Shown here: positions 1-14,800 of the stretch, piece after piece
Numbering within the stretch: the first letter of the stretch is position 1
How the letters are laid out: each line of letters opens with the position of its first letter
The notes under the pieces: generated by a model
Database searches by the model: none
Told to the model about the DNA's origin: nothing
Seen by the model: only the letters and a program-made list of their open reading frames with translations
From: Macropodus opercularis
Taxonomy: Eukaryota; Chordata; Actinopteri; Anabantiformes; Osphronemidae
Reading direction: 5' to 3'
Assembly: GCA_030770545.1 (NCBI GenBank)
Contig: JAUCMP010000026.1
Span: 2,770,501-2,834,500, forward strand
DNA: 64,000 nucleotides
Program-made: the position numbers and the translations under genes

Positions 1-2708
1 CGGTAGCGTAAACTGACTCTGTGTTCAAGGATAACCTGTCGCTGTGCCGCCCTGGACAAACATAACGCACACAGCTTTTGTTTTCAGGATGTGTGAGGCT
101 CCGCTGTCCTTGTGCTTAATGTTTCAGAGTCTCACATAAGCAGCATTTTGTTTTTCACTGTGAGGACACAGGTGACCTTGTTGAGGAAAAAACCCAACAC
201 AGCTGAAATGTGCTAATAAATAATAAATGGTTAAATTTAACATAGCAAAAGTAAACAAAAACAAAGCAACGCGTACGAAGCACAGACGCATCTCTCAGCT
301 CAAGAGTCAGTAAAACCAACCCCGACTGTCCTTGGCTCTGACGGTGACTGTGGAGCGGCGCCGGCAGCGGAGCCTCTCGCTCGGCCACCGCACCAGAGGC
401 GCTAATGATATTGACCAGCTCAGTATAAGTTAGAGAAGGGCGTCGCTGAGGCCGGCAGTAAACAACAACAGACTGACAGAGCAGGGTGACTGTTATCGTG
501 ATTGCTTTCATTACTCACACATTGTCCAGAGTCAGACCTGCCAGCTTGAGACTTGCTCCCATCTGCCGAGTTCTGCCATCAACAGCGGTGTATGAACAAA
601 TTTGAATCTTTGCGGTGACTGATGTAACCGCGAGTAATACACGAGCGAAAAAGATCAGAGAGTCGAAATGAGCTCTGACGATTATTTCTGTGTTCATAGT
701 TTGATCAACCATAATAGAGATGTAATAGGTGAAGAAACAAGAAGCACATTGTTGGTTTTAAAATGGAGCAAGGCTCCACAGAAAACAAAGCCCCTCATCG
801 AATATTCATCAACTCTGCTCCTTCACTGCAGCTTTAATAAGGAGAAAAACAAACCTAATCAACCCCACATCAGTGCTTATGAACAACAATATAATCGCCA
901 CATTAGATATGAAAAGTGAGGAATTATCATATCATTCACATCGCTGGGATCCTGCAGCACCTTCTGTGGCTCCAGGAGAATGTGCTGCATGTAAACCGGC
1001 TAAACAGCGGCCTGCGTTTTCTCTAATTTCAAATCAAAGCGATTTCATCAGCGCGAGCACATTCATAAAAGATGATCCTGCACCGCAAATAATAAGAAAA
1101 GCTTTTTCATTACCTCCTCATCATACATAGATCAAACATTTATTACCCTTGATCAAACATTCATTAGCTCCCGCATTAAAGAAGTGATGTGTCTTGTATT
1201 AGAGCTGTCTGCGCTTTCATTAGCGACACAGTTGTGTTGCCGTCTTTCTAGTATCACAACGAGGAACATTTTCATCAGTCTGTGACACAGACGTGGGAAC
1301 AGGGACATGGATGCACTAAACTGCTGAGGTCCATCAAAGCGTAACTAAAACAATGTAACTGTGCTTTACGTCCACTGTCGGCGCATGACCTGAACCAAGC
1401 AGCTGTTTTGAACCGCGGGCCTCTGCTGCAGCTGCTTCCTCCTACACCACCTTCGACTCATCCCCCATCTTCTGTCTGCAGCCATCCTGACTTGGGTTTG
1501 CTGCAGATGCAATTTGATGCTTTTGAGCAGTAGCCGGTGGCTGTAAAAGCAGAGCGATAAGGAAGAGGAAGCTACTTTCACAAAACGAAATCCGGTTGTA
1601 ATCGTCATTTGTGTTTTTCCCTGATTCAAAGGCCCCTCTTGAAAAGGAGATGACGTAACCTTTATGTAACATCTGCTGTGACAAATATAAATGAGCTCAC
1701 ATAATCATGATTTCTAAAACTCAGTGTTACAGCAGAACGAACAAAGAAATTGACACAGCAAGGTCAGGTAGAAAGTCTGGAGTTTGTCTGCTTATACGTG
1801 TACGTACTAGTGCATTTGAATTTATTCATAATTTACATTTCCAACAGTTAAATTAGTTTATTCCCAAAAAAGGTTTAGTGGTTCATTGCAGTGAGTGATG
1901 CACCGTCACTCCGCGCTTCATCGCGACCCAGGGGGCAGCGCTGCCAAACCCAATAACGCAAACATGCTGTAATGAGCTGCAGCGTTTGGAGGCAGACGCC
2001 AAGTGTTAGATTCTACACCCTCCGCACCAGCTTGTGAACCCGTCCCCTGGCCCTGAGTGTCGTTAGATAACATCGCATTAGGTAACGGCGCGTGAATCTT
2101 AACCAAATGCCTGTTGGCGTCTTGTTACCGACGGCGAGCTGGAAACGAGACAGCAAACAAAAACTTAGGATGAAAACTTGCTCTGATTTCGATGCTTCCA
2201 CGTATAACTTTTATTCCTGTTTTCACCTTGCTGAATAAAAGCCCAAAGACAAGCCTGCTGTGCAGAGCAATGCGATCTCACAGTGACTCGACGCTGCTGA
2301 GGGCCAAGAATACATGAATTCAATTTGAGCTGCACAACAGATTGTATCAGGAAAAAAAAGCTATTTAAGTTTCATGAAGTTACACTTTCATATAAACTAA
2401 TAAATTCAAACAGTCCTGTGGGACAGACTGTCTCGCAGCAAAAAGTAATCAATAATCTCATTTCACCAGCAGCAATTTGCTTGAATTTTTACCCAACAAA
2501 CCCACAAAGTTAAAAACAGCTACTACACTTTGTGTTCAGGTGACACCTGTCTTTAGGTAGGATGCGAGATGCTAACAGGTGGACTTTCATAGCGACGACA
2601 TTAGAGTGTGATGGCTCAGACAAAGAGGCCTCAGGAGAGAGAACGACTCCGAACAGAGAGAGGAAAGACACAGAGACAAGTAGAAGACAAACAGGTTCAG
2701 TACCGCAC
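1..2708 (-). other. slc8a3 intron downstream of exon A
   Basis: No exon of slc8a3 (B, C-F or the C-terminal membrane exons) could be recognised on the minus strand. Open frames here are short and lack family features. AT-rich and unremarkable. Confidence 0.6.
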
Positions 2709-2815
2709 CTTTCTGCAGACTCATGTCTACCATGCGAGGCTCGGCCAGTTCCAGGAAGAAGTTCTTGTTTTTCTCATACTCCTCATCGTCAATAATTTTC
2801 ACGTGAATGAGTTTG
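2709..2815 (-). CDS. slc8a3: slc8a3 alternative exon A (Calx-beta 2)
   Basis: A 107-nt exon (1 + 35 codons + 1) reading KLIHVKIIDDEEYEKNKNFF... to ...MVDMSLQK. Acceptor CTGCAG is at 2821-2816 and donor GTGCGG at 2708-2703. Phase matches the donor of the first coding exon. It corresponds to the 'A' member of the mutually exclusive A/B pair in vertebrate SLC8 genes, which forms part of Calx-beta domain 2. The acidic run DDEEYE carries the Ca2+ ligands that distinguish A from B. No B-type exon was recognised to the left or in the large intron; it is probably beyond position 1. Confidence 0.93.
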
Positions 2816-5800
2816 CTGCAGGACGGAGAAGGACAAGGAAGGGGTGTGAAAGGGAAGGGGAGGAGACGGGGGAGGGAGAGAGAAGAAGAGAAAGGTTAAT
2901 TTGCGATGGAGGGACACAGGAAGTGCACTGTCAGTGGGATTAATAATCAGCATGGAAGAAAGGTTAGGAGGTGAAAGGTCAGCTTGCTCTGAGCCAGCTG
3001 GACTCGTCACGGGCGTCATGACAACCACATTCATCACGGCGTCGGATGCACGGAACACAATGAACTGAAAACAGCAGCACGTAATCAATCAGGTTGTAGA
3101 ATGTGTAACCGGACAAAAACAGGTGGGTGAGCGCTAAATGAAAGAAAGCGTCGCTAAACAAATCGATTTTTATGGCTCAGTGTTTCAGTCAGAACACTTT
3201 CGGTGCGGCGTCTGGGAGGACGCCGCTGGGCTGCCCCGCCTCTCCGGCCCAGGCGAGGCAGATAAGAGAGAGGCGTTTATTGCTCGGGTTTGAGGAGAAC
3301 AAGCCTTTAATGAAGTCAGATGTCTGGAGGGGTGAGGCTCTTTCCCTGGAAAACAGCTCCACGAGACATCATCGCACAGAAACTGCTCAATATGGCACCT
3401 CAGCCCCAGCGGCGTATCTCCACTGACCGCCCTAATTGATCCTTTTAAAGAGTTATTGACGAGCGAAGGCAGTTAAGTGGTCAGTAGGTGCCCAGATGTC
3501 TGCGCGCCTCCCTATCACAGGAGGCTCCTCGAGGAACTGATGCGAGCGCCGCGTAAAACCGCCCACACCTCCCACTAGAACACGAAAGGAACCATACGTT
3601 CACCCACGACAGCAGCTCAGCTGAGACGCTTCATCTCCCCGGAAACTCTTTAAAACTAACACGTGTACACATTATTTAGCTAAAGCAGGGGCTGATGGGA
3701 AACGGCAGCGGCCTTTACGGCTGCCTGCTCGTGTACCTTGTATCGGTGCCCTGCCTCCTCCGTGGTGACATATATCTGCTTGTGTCATTCAAAGACACAG
3801 GGTAAAAAAGATCTGCTCACACCCACACGAACAAACAGCAACTGTTAATCGGAGCATCTCCTGAGGAATTCAAATGTTTTCCTGCCTCGTTCTGCATCCT
3901 GTCTGCACACAGCACAGCAATCCATCTCGGTTTCTCCCTCGTCGCTACTCGCTGGCAGGGCTTTCCTCCAACCGCGAGCGGAGGTGTCTGCAGCAAAGCT
4001 TCCTGCAAAAGCAGTTCAAGAAGGACACGCCGGAGCGTAATGGACAAGAGGAACGTAGTGATCGCACGTTGAGACAAACCACAGCAGCAACACAATGACG
4101 GTACAACCACCACAGCTCACACACAACACGGCTTAAAATGAGCTGCTGGAATCTGCTCCCTGATGAGAATCGCTGGAAAACTCCAGTAACAGCCAGGGAC
4201 GTCCGACATGCGGACACATCTGCCTTCCACACCAGTGGCTGCGATGACGCGCATTTATTTAAATGGACAAGGAAAATGGAGGCTTACCGGCCATAAAGAG
4301 CTGCCTGCTTTGCTTGCTTGTTAATCTAAACCTGCACTAACTGTCTGTGTCATTAGGCCCCAATTAGACTGAACTGCAGCAGGCCAGGTAGCCTTAATTT
4401 GACCAAGGATCAATAGAACACACTCGCTTTCTAATTAAAAGCCATGTTAACATGGAAACGTTTGAGCCGTCGCACCTTTGCAGGATATTTCTCTGGAGCT
4501 TGACAACACAAATCAACACGCGTGAAGCTGCAACGACGCAAAAACAAGGCAAAGAGTACGGATGAGACGACAGAGGAGAGATCTTCATAATAATTACAGC
4601 CCTAGCGCTGCAGCTCTTCTTAGAAACAACTCGTAATCAACGCACACGGACGTGTGTGGGGACCATTAGGCGGCATTTGCATTTGTCCGATCATCAATAA
4701 TTCATCCGTCTATAACAACATCTGGCATCGCTGGCTGTGAAAGCGGCGAAAAGCGACACTGAGCGAAACTCGAGCGTGTGATACTGGTTCTCTCCGGAGC
4801 CGAGACCCTCTCCGGGGGCCAAACACATTAAAAGCGAAATTAATTGATTCTGAGGTTCCTTGTCTTTGGTTTCATTTCTTTAGATGAAAGACAGACAGAA
4901 AACTTCTTTTGTTTTATCATTTAAAGACACAAAAGGAAGAGAAATGTGAAGCTAAATATTGCAGTGGCACAGAAACTGCTCTGGCCGTGAAGCAGGATAA
5001 AGTGGTGAGGGATGATACTAGACTGAAAACCGAACCAAGAGGAGTGTGACTAGGAGCAGTATTCGGCTGGATGCGCACTATGAGGCATTTAACGGCACCT
5101 TTAAACCCTAATGGTAGAAAATGTCACAATAACAACATGTTGGAAAGCAAATGAGATTTCACAGGTGCAGTTAGTTGCACTTTTGATGATGCTAAACATC
5201 AGACACAAGTATCGCTGTCTAACAAGGCGCGAAGCATTAGTGGAGAAGTTCACCCCCAGAATGCAGACGTGCACCACTTCTCCGGTGCTCTTCATCTTTT
5301 CAGAGGCGACGTTCACACACCTGGAAACTACAACTCAGTTAGACACTTAGAGTCTAATTTGCTAAGCTGAATTGCTAGACTTAGCAGCCTTCCGTTGAAT
5401 ATTAGTGTGGGAAGAGCCACCGGGTAATGGCAGGCGATTAGAGAGTTCACACCTCCATCGCGCTGGGTGTCTGCAGCCTCCGAGTCCAGAGGAGGAGACG
5501 ACGGAGGGAGGGAGCCAGAAAAGCGAGAGAGAAGAATGGCGAGCGTCTGATTTCCCTGTGTTCTGTGGCCAAAAACCACACTGCGGCTGAAGTTTGCTTT
5601 AGCTGCCTGACAGCAGATTTACTGTTTTGGTCTCCTCTCTGGCTTTCATTCCACAAACACTAAATAATAAAACAACTAGGGTGTGAAACCACTGTGGCGG
5701 AGTAGCACATCAGAGGAAGTGATATGTGTGATGTCCAGTCTCCACCTGCACTTTTGTCTGTTGCTGCAGACTGACCTTCAACTCACTCGGCTTTTACTCT

Positions 5801-8800
5801 GCAAAGCCTGCAGACTTTTACAAAAACTAGGACGACTTAGCTTCTCCAGGCTGGAGCAGCAGCAGCATCTAAAAGTGCTGCAATTAAGAACAACTTCTGC
5901 TTCCTCTCCGTGTACAGCTCCTGCTGCCGCCGACCCAGGCCCTGGGCTTTCTGGTTTCTACTAAACGCAGCCTTTCCTCTGCCTTCATCTCTTCCCCTAA
6001 TCTACTGAGGGCTTTTCTGTTGCTTTCCCCCCACACGCGAGTCTGCATTTAACCACTCCTGAAGCACGTGCGGAGGGAGGGCACATTGCTTCCACTACAC
6101 AACCTCGGTGGCAGCAGTATTAGGTTCCTAAAAAGCTTTGAAAACATGATCTGCAGCTTGTGTGAAGTAAACAAACCTGAGTCAGAAACTACAATTACAA
6201 TAAAAATAAAGACCTACAACCTCGTTTCGGCCCAGTCAGACGCCTCCACCCAGAATCCTAAATAAAGTCAAGCTAATAAAGGCGAGAAGAGGACAAAAGG
6301 AAAAAAGGCCCCACTGCCTCGTGGGAAATCACTGCCTTAATTAAGCAGGCCTGGTTTCTGTCACCAAGCACAGGGATTATGGGCCCTGCTCATTATAGAC
6401 CTGATTATTGCTTTTCCCCCGCAATCACAGAAAAAAAATCCAGTAAACACATCCGTCAATGATTTCATGCCAATCTGATGACAAACCCGTTATGCTGGAT
6501 ATTTCACAGCCCGTGGAGATGGCGTACGACACATCTCCGTCTTTCTTTCATCCCCATGAGCGAATACATCCAAACACGCTCGACCCACTGACAGAGCTGA
6601 AAGTTAGTTAAAATCAGGAAGCTAAATCCCACATGAAACGGTGCTGACGTCAGACATCAGTATTACATAAACCAAACAGAAACGAGCCACGCAGCCGCAC
6701 GAAGCTCTGCACTTGGCTTGTTGTAAATATTCCAGATGCAGAGCCCACCGAGAGAAAGTTAAAGGAAAAGCATCAGACTTGTGCAGAGGTGCCAGATGCT
6801 GACTGAATGAAACATGGCGACCGAAGCGAATCGCGCTTTGGACGCTCTGTCCAGAAAGATTCACAGATTTATATTTAGACTTTAAGATTTGATGTAAGGA
6901 CGCCTGGTTTGTTCCGCCCGGAGGGAGCAGCTTGGCCTTGCAGTGACAGAGACAACCATTCTTCCGGAGGAGCCAAATTCAGGCTCCCTCCCTGCTGAAG
7001 TGTCCTTGAGCAGCTTATAACAGTCACACTGGAAGCGCTTTTAGAAGCAGTTTGTCGTTGAGATTGATTTGTGTGCTGCTGGAGCATTTCCTCTCACAGT
7101 AGGTGCACAACCACAGCTCAGTGAGACGATGGGACTCGCTGCGCTTTAGAAATAATAAAATGGACGGTTCACAAGTGACACTGACGATCATTGCAGTAAA
7201 CTATCAGAGGTTCTGACGATGACTGGATCAAAAGTAAGATTCCAGGAGATTTTCTGGGGACCATGAATATGTGAACTAAATTAAATCACTTCACTTCCAC
7301 TCCGTGGGTTTGGGTAAAAGTCATCTGCTGGCATTAACGCTGTACAGTATGTTCAGGCTTCACATGAGCCATCAACCCCTAAACCGCTGCCCGCTGCAGG
7401 GATGCTGAGCTGTCGCTGACCCCAGCGAAGGGTTGCAGACAGATCAATGCAGTGTGATCTGACTTCACAGTATCAGCTAGAGGACAGAGCTGGACGGGGC
7501 CTCGTCGCAGTGGGTGACAACGCAGACGCAGCCAGGTGGAAAGACGTGGAAAGACGTAAGCCCTGTGACCTTCAACCCTGCATCCACCTCTCACTCAGCG
7601 CAGGGCTTTGGTTACACTGTGTTAGATCAGGAGAAGCGCGATCGAGTGTGCACAGATCTCTCGCACTGTCAGGTCTACCACTCAAATGGCCAACGCACCC
7701 GACCTGCTCCCGTTGGCTGCTCCCGCTGTAACTTGTTGTCATGGATACAACATCCCTTTCACCAGCCCAGTTATTTTCCAAATGCGACGCATGACACACG
7801 ACTACTTTCTGCGAAACTCCGGCCGCTTCGATTTAATTCTATTAATTCAGCTGCACGGAGCTAAATAGCCCAATGAAACTGTCCCCGGAGGGAATAACGA
7901 GCGTTAGCAACTTTACCTCAACCGTGGATGCACGGTACGGAGGGAGATCACACACCTGCGCAAACCGCTGCTAGAAACTTTAAGCCACAGCAGTAAAACA
8001 CCGTTTGCCACCTCAGTCCTGCTGCTGTAGCTGGTTTCTTACGTCAAGTCAATATGCGTATTCCTGCAAATCTCATCATTCAACATTCAGACATTTGACT
8101 CAAACAATAACACTTGTTTTCATTTTCCAGTGTGACCAGAAAGGTCAGTGTAAGAACTGAAGGCTGAAAGCAGAGTAGCAGGCTCCAGGAAGGCTGAAGG
8201 CACGAGGGACCCTGCTGAGAAGAAAATGCAAGAGGCAGCCAGTGATCTGAGCAGAGAGGTCTGGCTTTGGGAGGCGAAGCGTAGTTGGTCGCCGTCACTT
8301 GTCATGCACCCTTGCAACACTGTCTCCATGAAAACATGCTGACTGCCAGAGCTGAAGGAGAAAAAGACAAAAGGGAACGATGAAATAAAGGAGAGGACAT
8401 TCAGAGGTACAACAGAGGGGACGGGGAAGCAATCGAAAAAACCGACAGCCGCGCTCCATATTTTCCCGAGCCAAGAGCAAGGTGAGCAGGAGGAGGGGGG
8501 AAAGTGGGTGAGTTATATTTTTTTGGATGTCTGGAGCAAGCCCAAAGGTCCTCCTCTACAAGGACACAATGCAATAAAACACTCAGAGATGAAGTGTCTG
8601 ATAGGGGGCGACAAGGGAAGGAGAGGAGGAAGAGAGGGACGTAAAAGAAGATGCAGCCAGGCCTCCAACATGAAAGCTAGAGCGGCACCCGGGTGGTTGG
8701 GCTGAGGGCACGAAATGCACGAGGGCTATTCTGGGTGCGGGGCTGCAGCCTGTGACAGCTTAGAGAGCCGGGCTGGGCCTAGTCAAACTGCCTGCAGCCA

Positions 8801-11800
8801 CATGACAAACAGCATCATATATGAATGACCTGGGAGAACGACAAGCTCCCCTTTGCATCAGGGAACAGGAAACCTAGAAATGCAGAGCTCTGAAATAATA
8901 AAGCATAACCCGCGCTGTCATGTATGGAAGCAGGGCTTAAAATAGACACTGGCCGTCAGTGTCACGTTCTACTGTGGGTCTGCAATTCCCGCGCACGGCA
9001 CCGAAGGCTTTAGGTGGTTCTAGATTAGTCAGACATGTGAACGGAGCAGCAGCTGGTTCAGCATCTCTATCACAGACTTTGTCTCTTAACGGGAAACTGG
9101 ATTCAACGTCAGTGGTTTCAGGTCTAAAGTGTAGAACTTTGTGCTGGTTTTCAAAGTGTCCAATTTAAATGTAATTACTCACTGTCCATTAGCCTTCAAC
9201 CCTTATCTACTTGGCAGGGAAACAGAGACGCTCCACACCAGCTAACACCATGGCTGGAAAAAGGCCGATTTCACTAATTAACGACTTTAGTGAAGATGTG
9301 CTTTAGTGTTTGGTTGGAACATACTGTGGTTGTCAGTATCAGAGATGCTCGCAACCTGAATTAAAGGTATCAGCACAAGCGAAGGTCGTGACCCTGTCCA
9401 CTGGAGCTGGATGTGACACATTACCGAACCCTTTTCTCAGCTCCCCTCCATGGAGGGAACAGCAGAGGGTCAGCGAGGGGGGAAATAACACGTGAGACGC
9501 TCTCATGCTTTTTGAAGGTTCATTCATAAAATGCTTGAAACGAAACACAAAACGAGCTCGATTATGCAGCACGTGTCCCGGGTTGGTCCTCCTTTAAACC
9601 AGGAGTTCTGTGTCATTACGCAGGACGGAAGAAGTGCATGATGGGGGATTCAGCTGAGTTGCTGATGCTTCCAGAACGCTGGCTATCTGTCACGCCGGCC
9701 TCTGTGTGGCGCTCGGCGGGACCCGGGCCGCTGACCAACACGCAGCCGCTTCCCCGCTCTGACGCTGGTGCTGCTGTTATTTCTGCGTTGCAGAGAGGAG
9801 CAGAGGGGAACAGGGATAACAGCATCGCGCCTCAGTGAACCTTTAATCAAGCAACAGAAAGCACATTTGTGAGTGTGAGTCAAGGCTCTCGTGCATCTGT
9901 TGGTGCATTCTGTGGACCTCGCGTCCACACAGCGGAGGGCAGCGGTTGGAGGGCGGGTCTGTGTCTGTGGGGGGTAGAACACTGAGCCTGCACACGTTTA
10001 GAAGCTCGTTGGAGGATAAACATCACAAAAAATCAGAATGAAACACATCTATCTGCAACCTGCACTTTTCCTGCCTCCAAATGATGGTGAAAGGGTCTTC
10101 TGACATATGCATTAGTGGTTGGGTTTGCCTTCACATGCCTGTGCTAGACCTGTGCTCCGTTGCAGGTGTGTATGTGCAGGACTCGCTGGCAGTGGATGGC
10201 ACATAAAGCTCTAAAAATAGTCAGGAACATGAATTTTCATAGCAGCAGAGGCTGTGAGTGTGTGACATTCAGTGACATTACGCAGACACAAATAACCCAA
10301 CCATGTACACTCCCACCGCCGTTTGAAACGCACACCGTGACGTTATGATCACTATTCACAGCCTGAGGTCGCACACGCTCATCACTACCATACGTCCCAG
10401 TTTGACAACCGCGGGGCCGGGACCAGTGGAGAGTCGTCCGATGTTGGACTGCTTGATAAATTCCTAATTATCCAGAAATTCCTCCGATGGCCTTTGCGCT
10501 GCGTTGAACCGCGACAAACATCGCGTTGGCCGATGAGTTTCCACTGAGAGCAGCTGCGTTTCGCTCCTCTGATGGATTAAACCGCTGGATGCAGTCAGCG
10601 GCCGAAGCGAAACATTTTCCTCTGGTGGTACGGGGTCAAAGGAACACGGTCCTGGTTCTACGCACAAGGTCCATCCTGCTCTGTATCGTGTTCATCCCAA
10701 TAGGTGCAGAACCCACATAGGTTTGTCAGTTTTTTTAAGGCTTGCCCATGATGATGGCTCAGTGGCAGCCTAGGGTTCAGCGCGTAAGGGAGGACCTCTC
10801 CTCTGTCAGAGAGTACGTCCTCTGGTCTCTGATGAGGCTGCTGGACCGCTGCTCCGTCCCTCCGCGGTGCTGTTTGAAAAGATTAACTACACCATTGTCT
10901 CGGCCAATAATGACGGGATGAAAGCGCCACTGCCTCACAGGAAGAGCTGAAACGCTCGGTGCTAATTCCGTCCTGTGGGGCGTGTTGCCGTCATCCGTCC
11001 TCCTGGATCCTCATTACCATTAGCTAACAGAGCAGGAGATTGGGTTGGGCGCTGGAGCCTGAATCCGTCCGGCAGGGTGGGAGTCCTGTCCGTGTCTACA
11101 TATAGTCTAGACAACACTTGACAGGCCGATAAGCTACCGATATTACGAACCTTAATCACAGCTTATCATGCAGCCATGTCACATCAGAAATGTTTGCGTT
11201 GCAGCCTCTGGACAAAACAGTTCACAACAACAACAACAACAAAGCCCAGTGAGACCAACGCAAAGCAAACATCACCAGACAATCTGCTTGAAACGACGCG
11301 ACTTTCTCACAGCAAGTGTCTAATTCGGGCTGTTCCTGATTTACTGGCATCCTTTAACGAGCCCTTGGTAATTGGTCAAGGTTTCCTATTTGTAGGCAGT
11401 TCAGCTCTGACCACAGCTTGTTGTGTGTCCCTCAGCCAAGACTCAGGTCACCACCTCCTTCAGAGACACGTCACAACTCGACCCAGAAAGGTTTTATAAA
11501 AAGAAACGAGTTAATTAGTTAAGATCAATGCGGTTAACAGCTGCAGGTGAGCGCCATCGTTTCCTTTCCTAAAAAAGCTCCTACAACCTGCAGAATCAGA
11601 AATCAGCTGGGCTGCCCGTCAGACCGAGGGATCGCTGTCTCCGAGGAGTGAAGCCAAAATGTGGAGGAGGGAGAAGCAGCTCTGGGAGGAGAACCGATCG
11701 ATCGTGTCCCATCACGCTCCTCATTCACTGTGACATTTGTTGAAAACCTCTGGAGGACGGTCTCTAGCTGTACATTCCTGAGATGCTGCCTGATCGCCAG

Positions 11801-14800
11801 CGTTTATTTGCTTCTCTTCTTGCGTTGACATCTCCACAGAATCTATGCGGCTGCCACATCTCCCGTCTATCGCCCCTCTAGCGGCGGTGGCTTTACCTTT
11901 CTACGTGGAGATAAAACCAATTTATCAAAAGGCGACACTGTATCATTTTAATTCCCCTTTTTTTATTATTCTTGTGTTGAGCCTCTTATTTGGTACTGAA
12001 ATGCAGCGAAGCTTCGGCTTTTACGACCCGTTACCGTGTTGGCACCACTATGTCTGCGTCAGGGCATGAAATAAAGACGGTAATTGTAACTAAATGTTAT
12101 TGTTTAGCTGTAAAATGCTCTGAACTCAGGGTCTGCGTGGTCTGGTCCACATGCACAGAAGGTTCCTGTGTCCCTGAGGCCAGAAAGTCCTGTTTGCTTC
12201 TTAATGTTTCACTCACGTTATGCTGCACATACCTCCATTCTCCCACCCACTGGGCCAGTTAGAGCAAACACTGAGAAGTTTTTGCAAATAGCACCTGACC
12301 CCGCTCTGACTCCGTTTCATATTCATCGCCCTCCCCTACGGTTTGAGCTAATCCCTCTTTACAGTATGTGTCATCTTCTTTACTCTCTTGTTCGTCGAGC
12401 TTCTTCTTTGCTCACCCTGCGTGACCGTGTAATTCAGCCTGAACAACACGCTGCCGCCTCCTGCAGCTGTTGTTCCCCGGCTGCTACGCTCCCCCGACCC
12501 AAGTCCCCCCTGCTGCGTTTGTCAGGAACACAGTGTGTCAGCGCCGGAGGAAGGAGGGAGGGAGGCTGAGGGGGATGCAGCAGGACGCCTTAACAAGGTG
12601 TGGCAGGACAATCATAGGTGTTATAGCTTGCCCCGGTTGGCCAGCTTCTCCCGCTCCATCCCTCTACACACCCGGTTTCTCTCCAGGCCACCCCCTGTTC
12701 ACCCCCTCCACTACTTCAGCAAACGCTTCTGCTTTCATTTACTTTACTTCCCTGTCGGTGACATCATTATTTTTAGACGCTCTTGGTGTGTAGCCATGTT
12801 TGTGTGCGTGGGAGTTCTGGATGCTGACCTAATTTCCTAGTCATCTCCAGGCCAGCTCCATCAGGACCCCTGACAGGGAAGTAACACCTGTTCACAGCCC
12901 CCAGGTGTGACGGAAGGGCCAAACACAGAGGCAGAGCAGGAAGCGAGGCGTTCGAGGAAAGAGCGAAGGCAGGAGGAAACCAGCGGACCCGTCACATATG
13001 GCTTAAAAGTCAACGTCCAGGGCAGCGCAACCGAGAGAAGAAGGTAAAGGTGTGCATCTTCATTTCTGTCTGGAATCATAAGGCAGAACATACCTCACAG
13101 CGCTTTTCATAGATCCATGTGAAACCCAAGATGGGGTAACAATCACCTACGAGCATCAGGCCTCAGCATCAGGCCCCCACAGAGAACACGATGCTGAGAT
13201 CAGGGCTCTGTGGGGGCCAAGCCATCACTTCCAGTACTTACAGTTCTGACGTAGTGACACCAAAGATTGATTTGATTTAGATTTTTCTTTTGTTTGCTCA
13301 CTTTGCATTTGGTAAATTGACAAAAATAAACAATGATTATTTAGATTTCTGAAAGCTTTCGTTGTTTACAGCATTTTTTCCACACCTGCCTAAAACTTTT
13401 GCACAGAACTGTAGATGCTGACAGTTTCTGGTTTCTGGTCTCCAGCTCAGCGGCGGAGCGGCTTCTTCAACGCGGCTCCAACACTGCAACACTGCGTTTG
13501 CAGGAGACGGGGCTGTTAGAAACGAGGAGCGTGGTAATTATGAGCACGTCAGCCTGTTGACATTAGCGCTGAAGCACATACACAGTAATGCTGAACACAA
13601 CAGCCCGTAGCTACACTAACATTTGTAGTGTTTTACATTTCTCACTCTTCGTGGACACAGGCTCTCATGACCACTTGCAGCTTGCAGGTACTAATCACTA
13701 GACCACTGGAAAACGTCCAAGACGGAAGAGGCCAGTTTCCCTTCAGTCTCACTTCAGGACCTGCTGTCTCCTGACCTCTCAACCCTTCCTGCCCATCATA
13801 CCAGTCTTTTTCCAGGCACCAGCTGTCCACACATCCAGATTCCTCCTCCTGCAATCTGCAAGGGAGGTACACCAGCCATCTGCCTGCTATGTACGACTGG
13901 CATGCAGCTCCCCGCTCGCACACTGGTTCAGCCTGAGCCAGATTCACAGCCAGGCGTCATTAGTTCGTTAGCATTAGAGTTATCCGTCGTTCTGTGTGCA
14001 GGAAGGCCGCCAGACACGGGCTGATGTAAATCAGCACCAACAGGGATGACATGTGACAAACAGGCGAAAGAAGCTACAAACCGGAGGAGCGTGGCAGGCG
14101 GGAACGTGGCTCGCAGGGAGGCGCGGGCTGACATGTTTTAAACGAGTGTCATCTGATCAGGGCTGAGGGTTTGTCCTTGAACGCTCCTCATCGCACTGGA
14201 CACGGCGAACAAAGACGCTCCGAGCGTTCAGTGAACAATGCTTTCAAAGTGTTAGATTTTACAAGCAGGATGACGCTGACGCCTGAGTCTGCTGGGAATC
14301 AGACTGTGACGAGTCAACGCGATGTGATCATCCAGCACACGCGGGCGTAGAGACGCTGCTTCACATTTCACATGCGAGACGCAGAGCGTGTTTCTAACGA
14401 GACTAAAACAAGGCCGAATGAATGGAAAACGAATGGAAGAAGAAATCATTCTGGTCTGAGAAGGAAAAGTTCTGGGGTGAATTCCTGAGCATCACCGTGT
14501 GAAGGATGAAGCGAGTCTCCTTCTCGCAGCTGAACAAATACTTCTGTAGACGCATTAATGTGACTTCTAGTTCACCAAAACTCCTTTGAGTCAGTCTAAG
14601 TAAATGTTAATATTCTTCTTCACAAACATTAGTCTCTCATTTTATTTGGGGGCTGTATTTTCTTATTCAAGTTGACCTGTGTGACCTCTGGCATCTCATC
14701 TTATCTCACAGCTGCTCATCCACTGGAGCAGACGAGACTATTACGACTACAGTGTATCACAACTTGTCTTATCTCTGACCGAATGGGACCAGCTACACTG

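Noticed and set aside
1..2708. Search for slc8a3 exon B and later exons
   Set aside because: No minus-strand segment resembling the B-type EEPKW or later alpha-2 repeat sequences was found.
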